Assembly: GCF_014493765.1 (NCBI RefSeq)
Contig: NZ_JACTVJ010000005.1
Location: 124,001 to 188,000 of the forward strand
Direction: 5' to 3'
Length of the DNA stretch: 64,000 nucleotides
Source: Streptomyces polyasparticus
GTDB taxonomy: Bacteria; Actinomycetota; Actinomycetes; Streptomycetales; Streptomycetaceae
The position numbers were made by a program, and so were the translations under genes. The notes under the pieces are model-generated. The model did no database searches. It was not told the DNA's origin and saw only the letters and a program-made list of their open reading frames with translations. Shown here piece by piece: positions 43,852-51,343 of this stretch (positions are counted from its first letter, which is position 1; each line of letters starts with the position of its first letter).

Positions 43852-44499
43852 ATGAACGCCACCCTGCGTATCCGCCGTATCGCCGTCGCGGCCACCGCGG
43901 CGCTCACGCTGCCGCTCGCCCTCACCGCGTGCTCCGACGACGGCAAGAGCTCCGACCAGGCCGCGAACAAGACGCCCAAGGCGACGCAGACCACCGAGGA
44001 GGCCGAGTCCGCGGACCCGATGGCCGGACCGTTCGGACCGGCCTGTGCCTCCGTGCCGCAGGACGGCGCCGGCAGCTTCGACGGCATGGCGAAGGACCCG
44101 GTCGCCACGGCCGCGTCCAACAACCCGGCGCTGTCCACCCTCGTCACCGCCGTCAAGAAGGCCGGCCTGGTCGACACGCTCAACAACGCCGAGAACATCA
44201 CGGTGTTCGCGCCGACGAACGACGCCTTCGCCAAGATCCCGAAGGCCGACCTGGACAAGGTCCTCAACGACAAGGAGACCCTCACCAAGGTCCTCACGTA
44301 CCACGTCGTGGGCCAGAAGCTCACGCCCGCGCAGCTGGAGAAGGGCTCCTTCGACACCCTCGAGAAGAGCAAGCTCACCACGGCGGGCTCCGGTGAGGAC
44401 TACACCGTCAACGACTCCTCGAAGGTCGTCTGCGGCAACGTCCCGACCGCCAACGCGACGGTGTACATCGTCGACACCGTTCTGATGCCCCCGATGTAG
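43852..44499 (+). CDS. Fasciclin-domain lipoprotein (MPT83/MPT70-like)
   Basis: 215 aa, ATG after AAGGAG. Signal peptide with lipobox LALTAC, so lipid-anchored outside the membrane. A charged spacer (~30 residues) leads to one complete FAS1 domain: NNPALSTLVTAVKKAGLVDTLN, ITVFAPTNDAFAKIP, VLTYHVVGQKL and ANATVYIVDTVLMPP. This is the counterpart of the SigK-controlled MPT83/MPT70 antigens of mycobacteria. No SigK box lies in the 72-bp gap after the oxidoreductase, so it is probably cotranscribed from 42077-42106. Role in surface adhesion or in partnership with the oxidoreductase is inferred. Confidence 0.9.
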   Translation: MNATLRIRRIAVAATAALTLPLALTACSDDGKSSDQAANKTPKATQTTEEAESADPMAGPFGPACASVPQDGAGSFDGMAKDPVATAASNNPALSTLVTAVKKAGLVDTLNNAENITVFAPTNDAFAKIPKADLDKVLNDKETLTKVLTYHVVGQKLTPAQLEKGSFDTLEKSKLTTAGSGEDYTVNDSSKVVCGNVPTANATVYIVDTVLMPPM

Positions 44500-44525
44500 C
44501 ACCCCCGTCGCCGCCGGGCACGCTG

Positions 44526-44567
44526 GGCGAACCTCCGCAGGACTCGGCAAGTCCGCGGAGGTTCGCC
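44526..44567 (+). terminator. Two-step hairpin terminator after the fasciclin gene
   Basis: GGCGAACCTCCGC (44526-44538) pairs with 44555-44567; an inner GGACT/AGTCC pair closes on a five-base loop with one bulged A. It lies 26 bp beyond the stop. Confidence 0.85.
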
Positions 44568-44629
44568 GTACCGGCTCTGCGGATGCGGCTCCGGCGGCGA
44601 CGTGCACCGGGTTTCCAGGCCGCGCAGGT

Positions 44630-45300
44630 GTGCCTGCTCAACCTCGCCAGGCCGGCGGAACGGACGCGGGCAAGTGTGGCGGCCGCCGATATCGGGCGGG
44701 CCTCGTGCCACGTCGCGTGGAGTGCCGGGTTCCACCGCCTCGTCCGCACGCTCGGCACGGCGATGACGGAGGTACGCGGCCAGTTCGGCGCGGGCGGACC
44801 CTCCGGGGCCACCGACCTGAGCGTCACGGACCTGGCCGGCTATCGGACCTACCTCGACAGGCTCCGAGATCTCTCCGGTGTGCGCTCCTGGCGTCGCGGC
44901 CCCTGGACGAGCTCGTCTCGTCGGCCGGGCTCGCCGAGGCCACGGCAGCGACCGAGCTCGACGGCCGGACCCTGCACGGGGAGTTCGTCGCGCTCCATCA
45001 AGTACCGGAGATCCTCTGCGCCGAGGCCGACGACCATCTCGAGGCGGCCGGGCACGAGCACGTTCCTGGGCCCGGACGGGTCCTTGATGGCCCGCGCTCC
45101 CGCCCGGCACACCCACGTCCGCGGTCTGCTCACGCTGCGGCACCGCTTCGAGACGGTTCCGCACCCGCAGACGAGTCCGCTGGTCGCGCTCCGGGACGCG
45201 CGGGGCAAGGTGTACGAGAGCAGCATGGGCGGGCGCAGGCCCGGCGACGGATCACCGCTGATCGACCACCTGGCAAAGGGAATTGCGCAGGGATCGTCCC
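44630..45300 (+). pseudogene. Frameshifted remnant of an unidentified Streptomyces gene
   Basis: Host-like codon bias persists but jumps frames: CHVAWSAGFHRLVRTLGTAMTEVRGQFG and TDLAGYRTYLDRLRDL in one, then ASRPLDELVSSAGLAEATAATELDG, GEFVALHQVPEILCAEADDHLEA in another, then HTHVRGLLTLRHRFETVPHPQTSPLVALRDARG-KVYESSMGGRRPGDGSPLIDHL in the first again. At least two frameshifts, no intact start or stop. I do not recognise the family; it abuts the P450 remnant and may have belonged with it. Confidence 0.5.
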
Positions 45301-45345
45301 CGATTGCCGACCGGCAGCTCTGGAAGTCCAAGGATCTGCTGGGAC

Positions 45346-45753
45346 CCGGGGCTGATCCCGACAGCGGTCGAGGAACTGCTGCGCCGCACGCCGCTCACGT
45401 CCGTGGGTGGCGGGGCGCCGCGGGTGGCTGTGCGTGACACACGTATCGCGGCGACGCGGATCCGGGCCGGAGAAGCCGTCATCCCGGTCAACGCCTGCGC
45501 CAACCGGGACCCGTCCGTGTTCGCCGGCGCCGAGACCCTCGACCTCGCCCGCCGCCCCAACCCCCATCTGGCCTTCGGCTTCGGCGTCCACCATTGCTCC
45601 GGTGCCGCTTTCGCCCGCCTTCAACTACAGGTCGCCCTGCGGGTCCTGACCCGTAACTGCCCTCAACTGCGCCTGGCCGCAACCCTGGAGGCGCTCAGGT
45701 GCCGGAGGGACTTCGCGTTCCGGGCGCTGGAGTCGCTTCCCGTCACATGGTGA
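45346..45753 (+). pseudogene. Cytochrome P450, C-terminal third only
   Basis: IPTAVEELLRRTPL corresponds to the K-helix (ExxR), VRDTRIAATRIRAGEAVIPVNACANRD to the beta-meander, and HLAFGFGVHHCSGAAFARLQL to the haem-binding loop with its Cys ligand. The C-terminus is complete to TW-stop. The N-terminal two-thirds, including the I-helix, are absent, so it cannot be a functional P450. Confidence 0.85.
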
Positions 45754-45787
45754 CGGGAAGCTGAAGCTCCCACGGAATCCCGGCAGT

Positions 45788-48235
45788 TCACTCCGTACGC
45801 AACGCCGTGGCCGTACGCGTCCGCGCCGCCCAGCCCGCCGGGAGCATCGCTCCCAGCATGGCGATCGCGATCCCGGCGAGGCCGAGCAGGGACAGCTGCA
45901 CCGCGTCGTACACCTCCAGGACCGACGGCGGCAGATTGGTGCCGGCCGAGTCCCCCATCACCGGCAGGACGTAGCCGTGCAGCGCGAAGCCGGCGGGTAC
46001 GCCGACCAGGCCGCCGATGACGCCGATCCCGGCCACCGACGCGAGGACGAGGCTCACCGTCTGCCGCGGTGACATGCCGAGCGCCTTGCACACGCCCAGG
46101 TCGTGGACGCGTTCGCGGGTGTCGAGGACGACGGAGTTGAGCACGCCGAGGCTCGCCACGGAGACCAGCATCAAGGTGAGCAGCACCGCCATCGCGTCGA
46201 GCAGGATGATCATCGCCTCCGCCTCGGCGGGTTCCTGGGCTACGGCATGTCCGCCCAACGGTGCGATCTTCGCAGCGAGTTGCTCGGCGTACTCGACCGC
46301 GTCGACGCCCGACTCGACGTCGATCTGGAACATCTGCGGCTTCGCCGCGGCGAACGTCGCCATGTCCGCGCGCAGATGCATCCCGTCGTCCGAGGTGTCG
46401 AAGACCTCGCCGACGATGCGCAGGGTCTGTGTGTCCTTGCCGAGGGTCACGCGTACGGTGTCGCCGATCGAGGTGCCGGTGCGTTCGAAGAAGCGCGTCG
46501 GCACGACGGCCTCTCCCGGGCCCTCGAACCAGCGGCCGGAGATCATCTCGTAGCTGCCGGAGCCCGTGTCGCCCTGGTAGAAGGTGGCCCGGACCGCTCC
46601 GGATGCACCGGTGACGCGGACCTCCTCCTCGTACAGGCCGTAGTACGAGGCCGTGCCGGACTGGGCCTCGATGGCGGCGGCGACCTTCGCGGGGTCGGCC
46701 GAGGCGGGGGCGGGGGCCTGGCCCGCGGGCTGCTGCTCACGTCCCGCGGGCTGCTCGCGTCCCGCGGGTTTCTGCTCGCGTCCGACGGTGCCCGGTTCGC
46801 GCCCCGGCCCCGCGGGCCCGCCGCCCCGGCCGCCGCCCGCGATGGCGGTGACCGCGGCACGCTCCTCGGGGTCCGCGGCGCTGCCGACCGCGTTGAGCGA
46901 CTGGGTCAGGCCCACCGCGAACGTGGCCGTGACGGTGCCGAACACCACCGCGAGCAGCAGCGCGAACGTGCGGACCGGATGCGCGAACGGACTCGCGAGC
47001 CCGTACGTCACCGCACGCGGCAGCGGCAGCCGTCCCGCAGCCCGGTGCGCCCACTGGCCCCGCCCCGTGCGCGGGGCACGGCCGACCGCGATCGCCTCGA
47101 CGGTGCGCAGCCGCCCGGCCCGCAGCGCGGGCACGAGTGCCGCGACACCGACGACGAGCAGCGCGGCGGCGGGCACCACGAGGTTCACCCACCACGCCAC
47201 GGTGAGCGAGACGGTGCCGTACGCCTGCTCGGTGTTCGCGAGCAGCGGTACGGCGAGGACGTTGCCCAGGACGACACCGAGCGCGATGCCGGCGCCGGCC
47301 GGGATCAACGCCTGTGCCACGTAGGCGCGGACGACCTCGCGCGGCGTGAAGCCGATGGCCTTGAGGATGCCGATACGGCGCAGACCGGTGCCCACGGCGC
47401 CGCTGACCACACTGCCGACGATGATCACCGACATGACGATGCCGAGCACACCGAAGGCCATCAGGAAGGGCACGGTCGCGGCCGCGCCCTGTTCGGCGGC
47501 CTGCTTGGTGTCCAGATACGACTGGCTGCCGAGCAGCGCGCCCGACGGGACGGCGGCGGCGATCTGCTTGCGGGCGGCGGTGATCTGACCGCTCGTATCG
47601 GCCTGTTCGAAGCGGTACAGCATCTGCTGCGTGGCCGGCTGCCCCTTCGGCGCGAGCGTCCCGGCCTGCGCGGGGGTCACCCAGGCATCGGCGGTCTCGC
47701 TCGCCGAGAGGGCGAAGCCCACGACGGTCAGCGTCACCGCGTCCTTCGCGTCCGAGCTCTTGAGCGTGGAGCCGAGCGTGAGCATCGGGCCCTTGAAGGA
47801 GGAGGACAGCACGATCTCGCCGGGCTTCTGTGCCCAGCGCCCGGACTTCAGCTCCAGCTTGTCCACCGTGCCGCCCGGTTCGGCGCGCCCGACCACGGTG
47901 AGGGACGGCAGATGCCCGCCTCCCTCACCGATCGGTTCGACGGTGGTGGTCGGGTACGGGCCCGCGCTCGCCGTGACCTCGTCCAGCTGCTCGGTGGCCG
48001 CGAGCTGCGCCGCGCTCGTCTTCCTCGGGTCGAACTGCGCGGTCAGGTGCGCCCCGTTCTGCTGGGCGAAGGCGCGGTCGAAGGGTGCGTTCACGGCGAC
48101 CATCAGCGATCCGGCGACCACGGCCGAGGCGACCGCCATCATCGTGGACACGACGATCACCACGAGCTGCACGCGGCGCCGGCCCACCCCGGACCGTACG
48201 ACCCGGCCCAGCGCGCCCGTTCCCCAGCGGCTCAT
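45788..48235 (-). CDS. ABC transporter permease, FtsX/MacB family
   Basis: 815 aa, two FtsX domains. A first membrane helix (VQLVVIVVSTMMAVASAVVAGSLM), a periplasmic domain, three helices of the first FtsX unit (IVMSVIIVGSVVSGAVGTGLRR), a second N-terminal helix, another periplasmic domain, and the final three helices (MLVSVASLGVLNSVVLDTRERVHDLGVCKALGM). The second periplasmic domain holds a low-complexity insert of PAGREQ repeats (46720-46800). Its ATG overlaps the stop of the ATPase gene. Such LolCD/MacB-type exporters move lipids or peptides to or from the envelope. Divergent from a histidine kinase gene that likely controls it. Confidence 0.9.
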   Translation of the reverse strand: MSRWGTGALGRVVRSGVGRRRVQLVVIVVSTMMAVASAVVAGSLMVAVNAPFDRAFAQQNGAHLTAQFDPRKTSAAQLAATEQLDEVTASAGPYPTTTVEPIGEGGGHLPSLTVVGRAEPGGTVDKLELKSGRWAQKPGEIVLSSSFKGPMLTLGSTLKSSDAKDAVTLTVVGFALSASETADAWVTPAQAGTLAPKGQPATQQMLYRFEQADTSGQITAARKQIAAAVPSGALLGSQSYLDTKQAAEQGAAATVPFLMAFGVLGIVMSVIIVGSVVSGAVGTGLRRIGILKAIGFTPREVVRAYVAQALIPAGAGIALGVVLGNVLAVPLLANTEQAYGTVSLTVAWWVNLVVPAAALLVVGVAALVPALRAGRLRTVEAIAVGRAPRTGRGQWAHRAAGRLPLPRAVTYGLASPFAHPVRTFALLLAVVFGTVTATFAVGLTQSLNAVGSAADPEERAAVTAIAGGGRGGGPAGPGREPGTVGREQKPAGREQPAGREQQPAGQAPAPASADPAKVAAAIEAQSGTASYYGLYEEEVRVTGASGAVRATFYQGDTGSGSYEMISGRWFEGPGEAVVPTRFFERTGTSIGDTVRVTLGKDTQTLRIVGEVFDTSDDGMHLRADMATFAAAKPQMFQIDVESGVDAVEYAEQLAAKIAPLGGHAVAQEPAEAEAMIILLDAMAVLLTLMLVSVASLGVLNSVVLDTRERVHDLGVCKALGMSPRQTVSLVLASVAGIGVIGGLVGVPAGFALHGYVLPVMGDSAGTNLPPSVLEVYDAVQLSLLGLAGIAIAMLGAMLPAGWAARTRTATALRTE

Positions 48236-48951
48236 CGGACGGCCTGCGCGGCCGAGTCGAGGGCGACATGGCCGTCGACGAGATGGATCGTGCGGCTCGC
48301 GCAGGCCTCGGCAAGCGCCAGGTCGTGCGTGACCAGGACGATGGTCTGGCCGCCGCGGTGCAGATCGACGAGGAGCTCCCGTACGTCCTGGCCCGAGGCC
48401 GTGTCCAGGGCACCGGTCGGTTCGTCGGCGAGCAGCAGTGCGGGTCGGTTGACCAGCGCGCGGGCCACCGCGACGCGTTGGCGCTCGCCGCCGGAGAGGC
48501 GGCCGGGGTAGGCGCGGGCGTGCCGGGCGATGCCGAGCAGCTCCATCAGCTCCCCGGCGCGGTCGGCCGCCGTCCGCCGTGCGGTGCCGGTCAGTTGGGC
48601 GGGGAGCTGGATGTTGTCGGCCACGGTGAGGTCGTCGAGCAGGTTGAAGAACTGGAAGACCATGCCGATGTGCGCGCGGCGGAACCGCGCGAGCGCGTGC
48701 TCGCTCTGCCGGTCGATCCGCTCACCGGCCACGGTCACGGCGCCCTCGGTCGGCTTGTCCAGGCCGGCGACGAGGTTGAGCAGCGTCGACTTGCCGCTGC
48801 CGGAGGGCCCCGTCACGGCCAGGGCCTCGCCCTTGGCGACGCCGAGGTCGATCGGTCCGAGCGCGGGTGCGCCGGCGCTGTCGTAGCGCTTGGCCACACC
48901 GGACAGTTGTATGACGGGAGTCATGGGTGTCGTCTCTGCGACGTGGGTCAT
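48232..48951 (-). CDS. ABC transporter ATP-binding protein (LolD/MacB type)
   Basis: 239 aa from ATG 48951 (GAAGGA about 12 bases upstream); ATG 48924 is an alternative, and the two share the preceding ACGACACCC. Walker [14 protein letters not shown]-loop VFQFFNLLD, signature LSGGERQRVA, Walker B ALLLADEPTGALD, switch VTHD. Partner of the adjoining FtsX permease, overlapping it by four bases. Its leader contains a 17-bp perfect inverted repeat (49009-49057). Confidence 0.92.
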   Translation of the reverse strand: MTHVAETTPMTPVIQLSGVAKRYDSAGAPALGPIDLGVAKGEALAVTGPSGSGKSTLLNLVAGLDKPTEGAVTVAGERIDRQSEHALARFRRAHIGMVFQFFNLLDDLTVADNIQLPAQLTGTARRTAADRAGELMELLGIARHARAYPGRLSGGERQRVAVARALVNRPALLLADEPTGALDTASGQDVRELLVDLHRGGQTIVLVTHDLALAEACASRTIHLVDGHVALDSAAQAVR

Positions 48952-49008
48952 GGGTGTCGTCAGTCCTTCGCGTCGTGGAGTCCACCGCGTGGTGAAGGAC
49001 TCCGGGAA

Positions 49009-49057
49009 GCCGAGCGGTCCCGGGGACCTGCCAGTGCTTCCCCCGGGACCGCTCGGC
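49009..49057. promoter_or_regulatory. Long inverted repeat between the ABC exporter and kinase genes
   Basis: GCCGAGCGGTCCCGGGG (49009-49025) pairs perfectly with 49041-49057, loop of 15 nt. It lies 58 bp upstream of the ATPase start and ~190 bp from the kinase start. It may be an attenuator hairpin in the exporter leader or an operator for the adjacent response regulator. Confidence 0.5.
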
Positions 49058-49242
49058 GTCTTGGCCGGCCCGGGAAACGTACGGGCGCAGGGGCCGCGGG
49101 CGCGTCGGCCGCGGCACCGACATGCGGCCCTCCCCGCGGACGACCTTCCGGCGGGGTCATCCCCGAGAAGTACGCCTGCGGGACAGCACCCCTGATCGGA
49201 AGGCGGACGCGGGCCGGGGCGGGCGGGCCACACAATGAACCG

Positions 49243-50643
49243 ATGGAGACGGAAGAGCGACGCGGCTGGCGTCAGCACCTGCGCGACGCCCTGCGCCCCG
49301 ACCCGAAACCGGCCCCGTTGCCGCGGCGCGCGGTGCGCTGGGACGTGGTGCTCGCGGTCCTGCTCACGGTCGTCTCGCTGATCGTGGCGGCGCGCTATCC
49401 GGACAGCGGACCGGTCCGGATGCAGCAGGACGTGTCGGCGCCGCCGAGCGTGACCGATACCCCGACGCCTCCGCAGGCCCCGACGCCCCCGGAGGCGCCC
49501 ACGCAGCCGGAGTTCCCGCCGTATCCGGAGGTCCAGCCGCCCACGCACCCTGAGTTCCCGCCGTATCCGGAAGTCCGGCCGCCCACGCACATACGGGTGG
49601 ACGAGGAGCCTCCCGCGGGGTTCTGGCTGCTCGTGGTCCTCTCGGCGCTGCCGCTCGCCGGACGGCGCCGGTATCCGCTGACCGCGTTCGCGGTGGTGCT
49701 GTTCGCGATGCTGGTCCTGAGCGACGACGCGACCTGGATGAACGTGGTGACCTGCGTCATCGGCGCCTACAGCGCCGTGATGTACAGCCGTCACCGGGTG
49801 GGGGCGGCGGTGTCCATGATGACCGCGGCGCTCCTGGCGGGCCTGGCGTTCCGCAACGCGGAGCCCATCATGCCGGGCTGGCTGACACCGGCGGTGGTGC
49901 TGCTGCTCGCCGGGGTGGTGACCATCCTCGTCCGGGTCTGGCAGCGGCAGCTGGCCGCGGGCCGGGACAGATACGCCCGGCTGCAGCAGACCCAGGAGGA
50001 GGCCATGCGCAGGGCCGTGGCGGAGGAGCGTTCCAGGATCGCCGCCGAACTGCACGACGTCGTCACCCACAATGTGAGCGTGATGGTGATCCAGGCGGGC
50101 GCGGCCCGCAAGGTGATGGACGTGGCACCCGAGCGCTCCAAGCAGGCGCTGCTCGCGGTGGAGTCCGGCGGCCGGGCGGCGATGGCCGAACTGCGGCATG
50201 TGATGGGCCTGCTCGCCGTCCCGGACAACGAACGCCCCGACGGTTTCGCCCCGCAGCCCGGCCTCGACCGGCTCGACGCCCTGGTCGATCGGGTCCGTGC
50301 CGCGGGGACACCGGTGAGCATCGCGGTCTCGCTGCCCCCGGACCCGCTGCCGCCGGGAGTGGATCTCACGGCGTACCGGGTCGTGCAGGAGGCGCTCACC
50401 AACACCCTCAAGCACGCGCCCGGCGCCGACGCGGCCGTCACGATCGGTCACACCGACGAGCTCCTGGAGATCGACGTGACGGACACCGGCGGCACCCGGG
50501 AGGCGGCCGTGGTGGACGGCAACGGCCGGGGCCACATCGGTCTGCGCGAGCGCCTCGCGGTCTACGGCGGCGAACTCGAGACCGGCCCGACCCTCGCCGG
50601 CGGCTACCGCGTCAAGGCCCGTATCCCTTGGCGGGCGGCATGA
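49243..50643 (+). CDS. Sensor histidine kinase (HisKA_3 / NarL-type)
   Basis: 466 aa from ATG 49243. First membrane helix (VVLAVLLTVVSLIVAARY) then an extracytoplasmic Pro-rich loop containing two perfect-length 14-residue units (PEFPPYPEVQPPTH and PEFPPYPEVRPPTH, 49507-49590). Four further helices follow, then HisKA_3 with RIAAELHDVVTHNVSVM (phosphorylated His) and an HATPase_c domain (YRVVQEALTNTLKHAPG; GHIGLRERLAVYGG). Stop overlaps the response-regulator start. The loop suggests sensing of an envelope or proline-recognised signal. Divergent from the ABC exporter it probably regulates. Confidence 0.9.
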   Translation: METEERRGWRQHLRDALRPDPKPAPLPRRAVRWDVVLAVLLTVVSLIVAARYPDSGPVRMQQDVSAPPSVTDTPTPPQAPTPPEAPTQPEFPPYPEVQPPTHPEFPPYPEVRPPTHIRVDEEPPAGFWLLVVLSALPLAGRRRYPLTAFAVVLFAMLVLSDDATWMNVVTCVIGAYSAVMYSRHRVGAAVSMMTAALLAGLAFRNAEPIMPGWLTPAVVLLLAGVVTILVRVWQRQLAAGRDRYARLQQTQEEAMRRAVAEERSRIAAELHDVVTHNVSVMVIQAGAARKVMDVAPERSKQALLAVESGGRAAMAELRHVMGLLAVPDNERPDGFAPQPGLDRLDALVDRVRAAGTPVSIAVSLPPDPLPPGVDLTAYRVVQEALTNTLKHAPGADAAVTIGHTDELLEIDVTDTGGTREAAVVDGNGRGHIGLRERLAVYGGELETGPTLAGGYRVKARIPWRAA

Positions 50644-51326
50644 AGCAGCCACCCCTGCGCGTCGTCCTCGCAGACGACCAGGCCCTGGTCCGTACGGGCT
50701 TCGGCATGATCCTCGCCGCCGACGGCATCGAGGTGACGGCCGAGGCGGCCGACGGAGTCGAAGCGGTCGCGGCGGTGCGGCGCACGCGTCCCGACGTCGT
50801 CCTCATGGACATCCGTATGCCGGAGATGGACGGCATCGAGGCCACGCGGCGGATCCTCGCGGACGAAGCCGCTCACGCGCGGGCGCCACGGGTCATCATC
50901 CTCACCACCTACGATCTCGACCACTACGTCTACGCGGCGCTCACCGCCGGTGCCAGCGGCTTCCTTCTCAAGGACGTCTCGCCGGAGCAGCTCGTCGCCG
51001 CCGTCCACCTGGTGCAGTCGGGCGACGCCCTGCTCGCCCCCGCCATCACGCGCCGTCTGATCGAACGCTTCGCCCAGCGCGAGGAGCCCGGGCCCGCCGC
51101 CCTCCACCCCGATCTGTCCGGTCTGACCCCGCGCGAACTCGAGGTGCTCCGCCTCTTGGCGACGGGCCTGAGCAACGCCGAACTCGCGCAACGCCTCCAC
51201 CTGAGCCCCACCACGGTCAAGACCCACATCGGCCGCATCCTGTCGAAGCTGAACCTGCGCGACCGGGTGCAGGCGGTCGTCCTCGCGTACGAGACGGGGC
51301 TGACGGCGCCGGGTGGTGGGGCCTAG
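50640..51326 (+). CDS. LuxR/NarL-family response regulator
   Basis: 228 aa from ATG 50640 (ATGA overlap with the kinase). REC domain with the acidic pair in VVLADDQ, phospho-Asp in VVLMDIRMPEMDG, Thr/Lys switch (ILTTYD, FLLKD). C-terminal LuxR HTH: LTPRELEVLRLLATGLSNAELAQRLHLSPTTVKTHIGRIL. Partner of the upstream kinase. Probable target: the divergent ABC exporter. Converges on the MMPL gene with 17 bp between stops. Confidence 0.92.
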   Translation: MKQPPLRVVLADDQALVRTGFGMILAADGIEVTAEAADGVEAVAAVRRTRPDVVLMDIRMPEMDGIEATRRILADEAAHARAPRVIILTTYDLDHYVYAALTAGASGFLLKDVSPEQLVAAVHLVQSGDALLAPAITRRLIERFAQREEPGPAALHPDLSGLTPRELEVLRLLATGLSNAELAQRLHLSPTTVKTHIGRILSKLNLRDRVQAVVLAYETGLTAPGGGA

Positions 51327-51343
51327 GGCGGGCAGGAGGTGAG

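Noticed and set aside
46720-46800. PAGREQ repeats in the FtsX permease as a frameshift or insertion
   Set aside because: The frame is kept and both flanking FtsX domains align; it is a low-complexity periplasmic insert.
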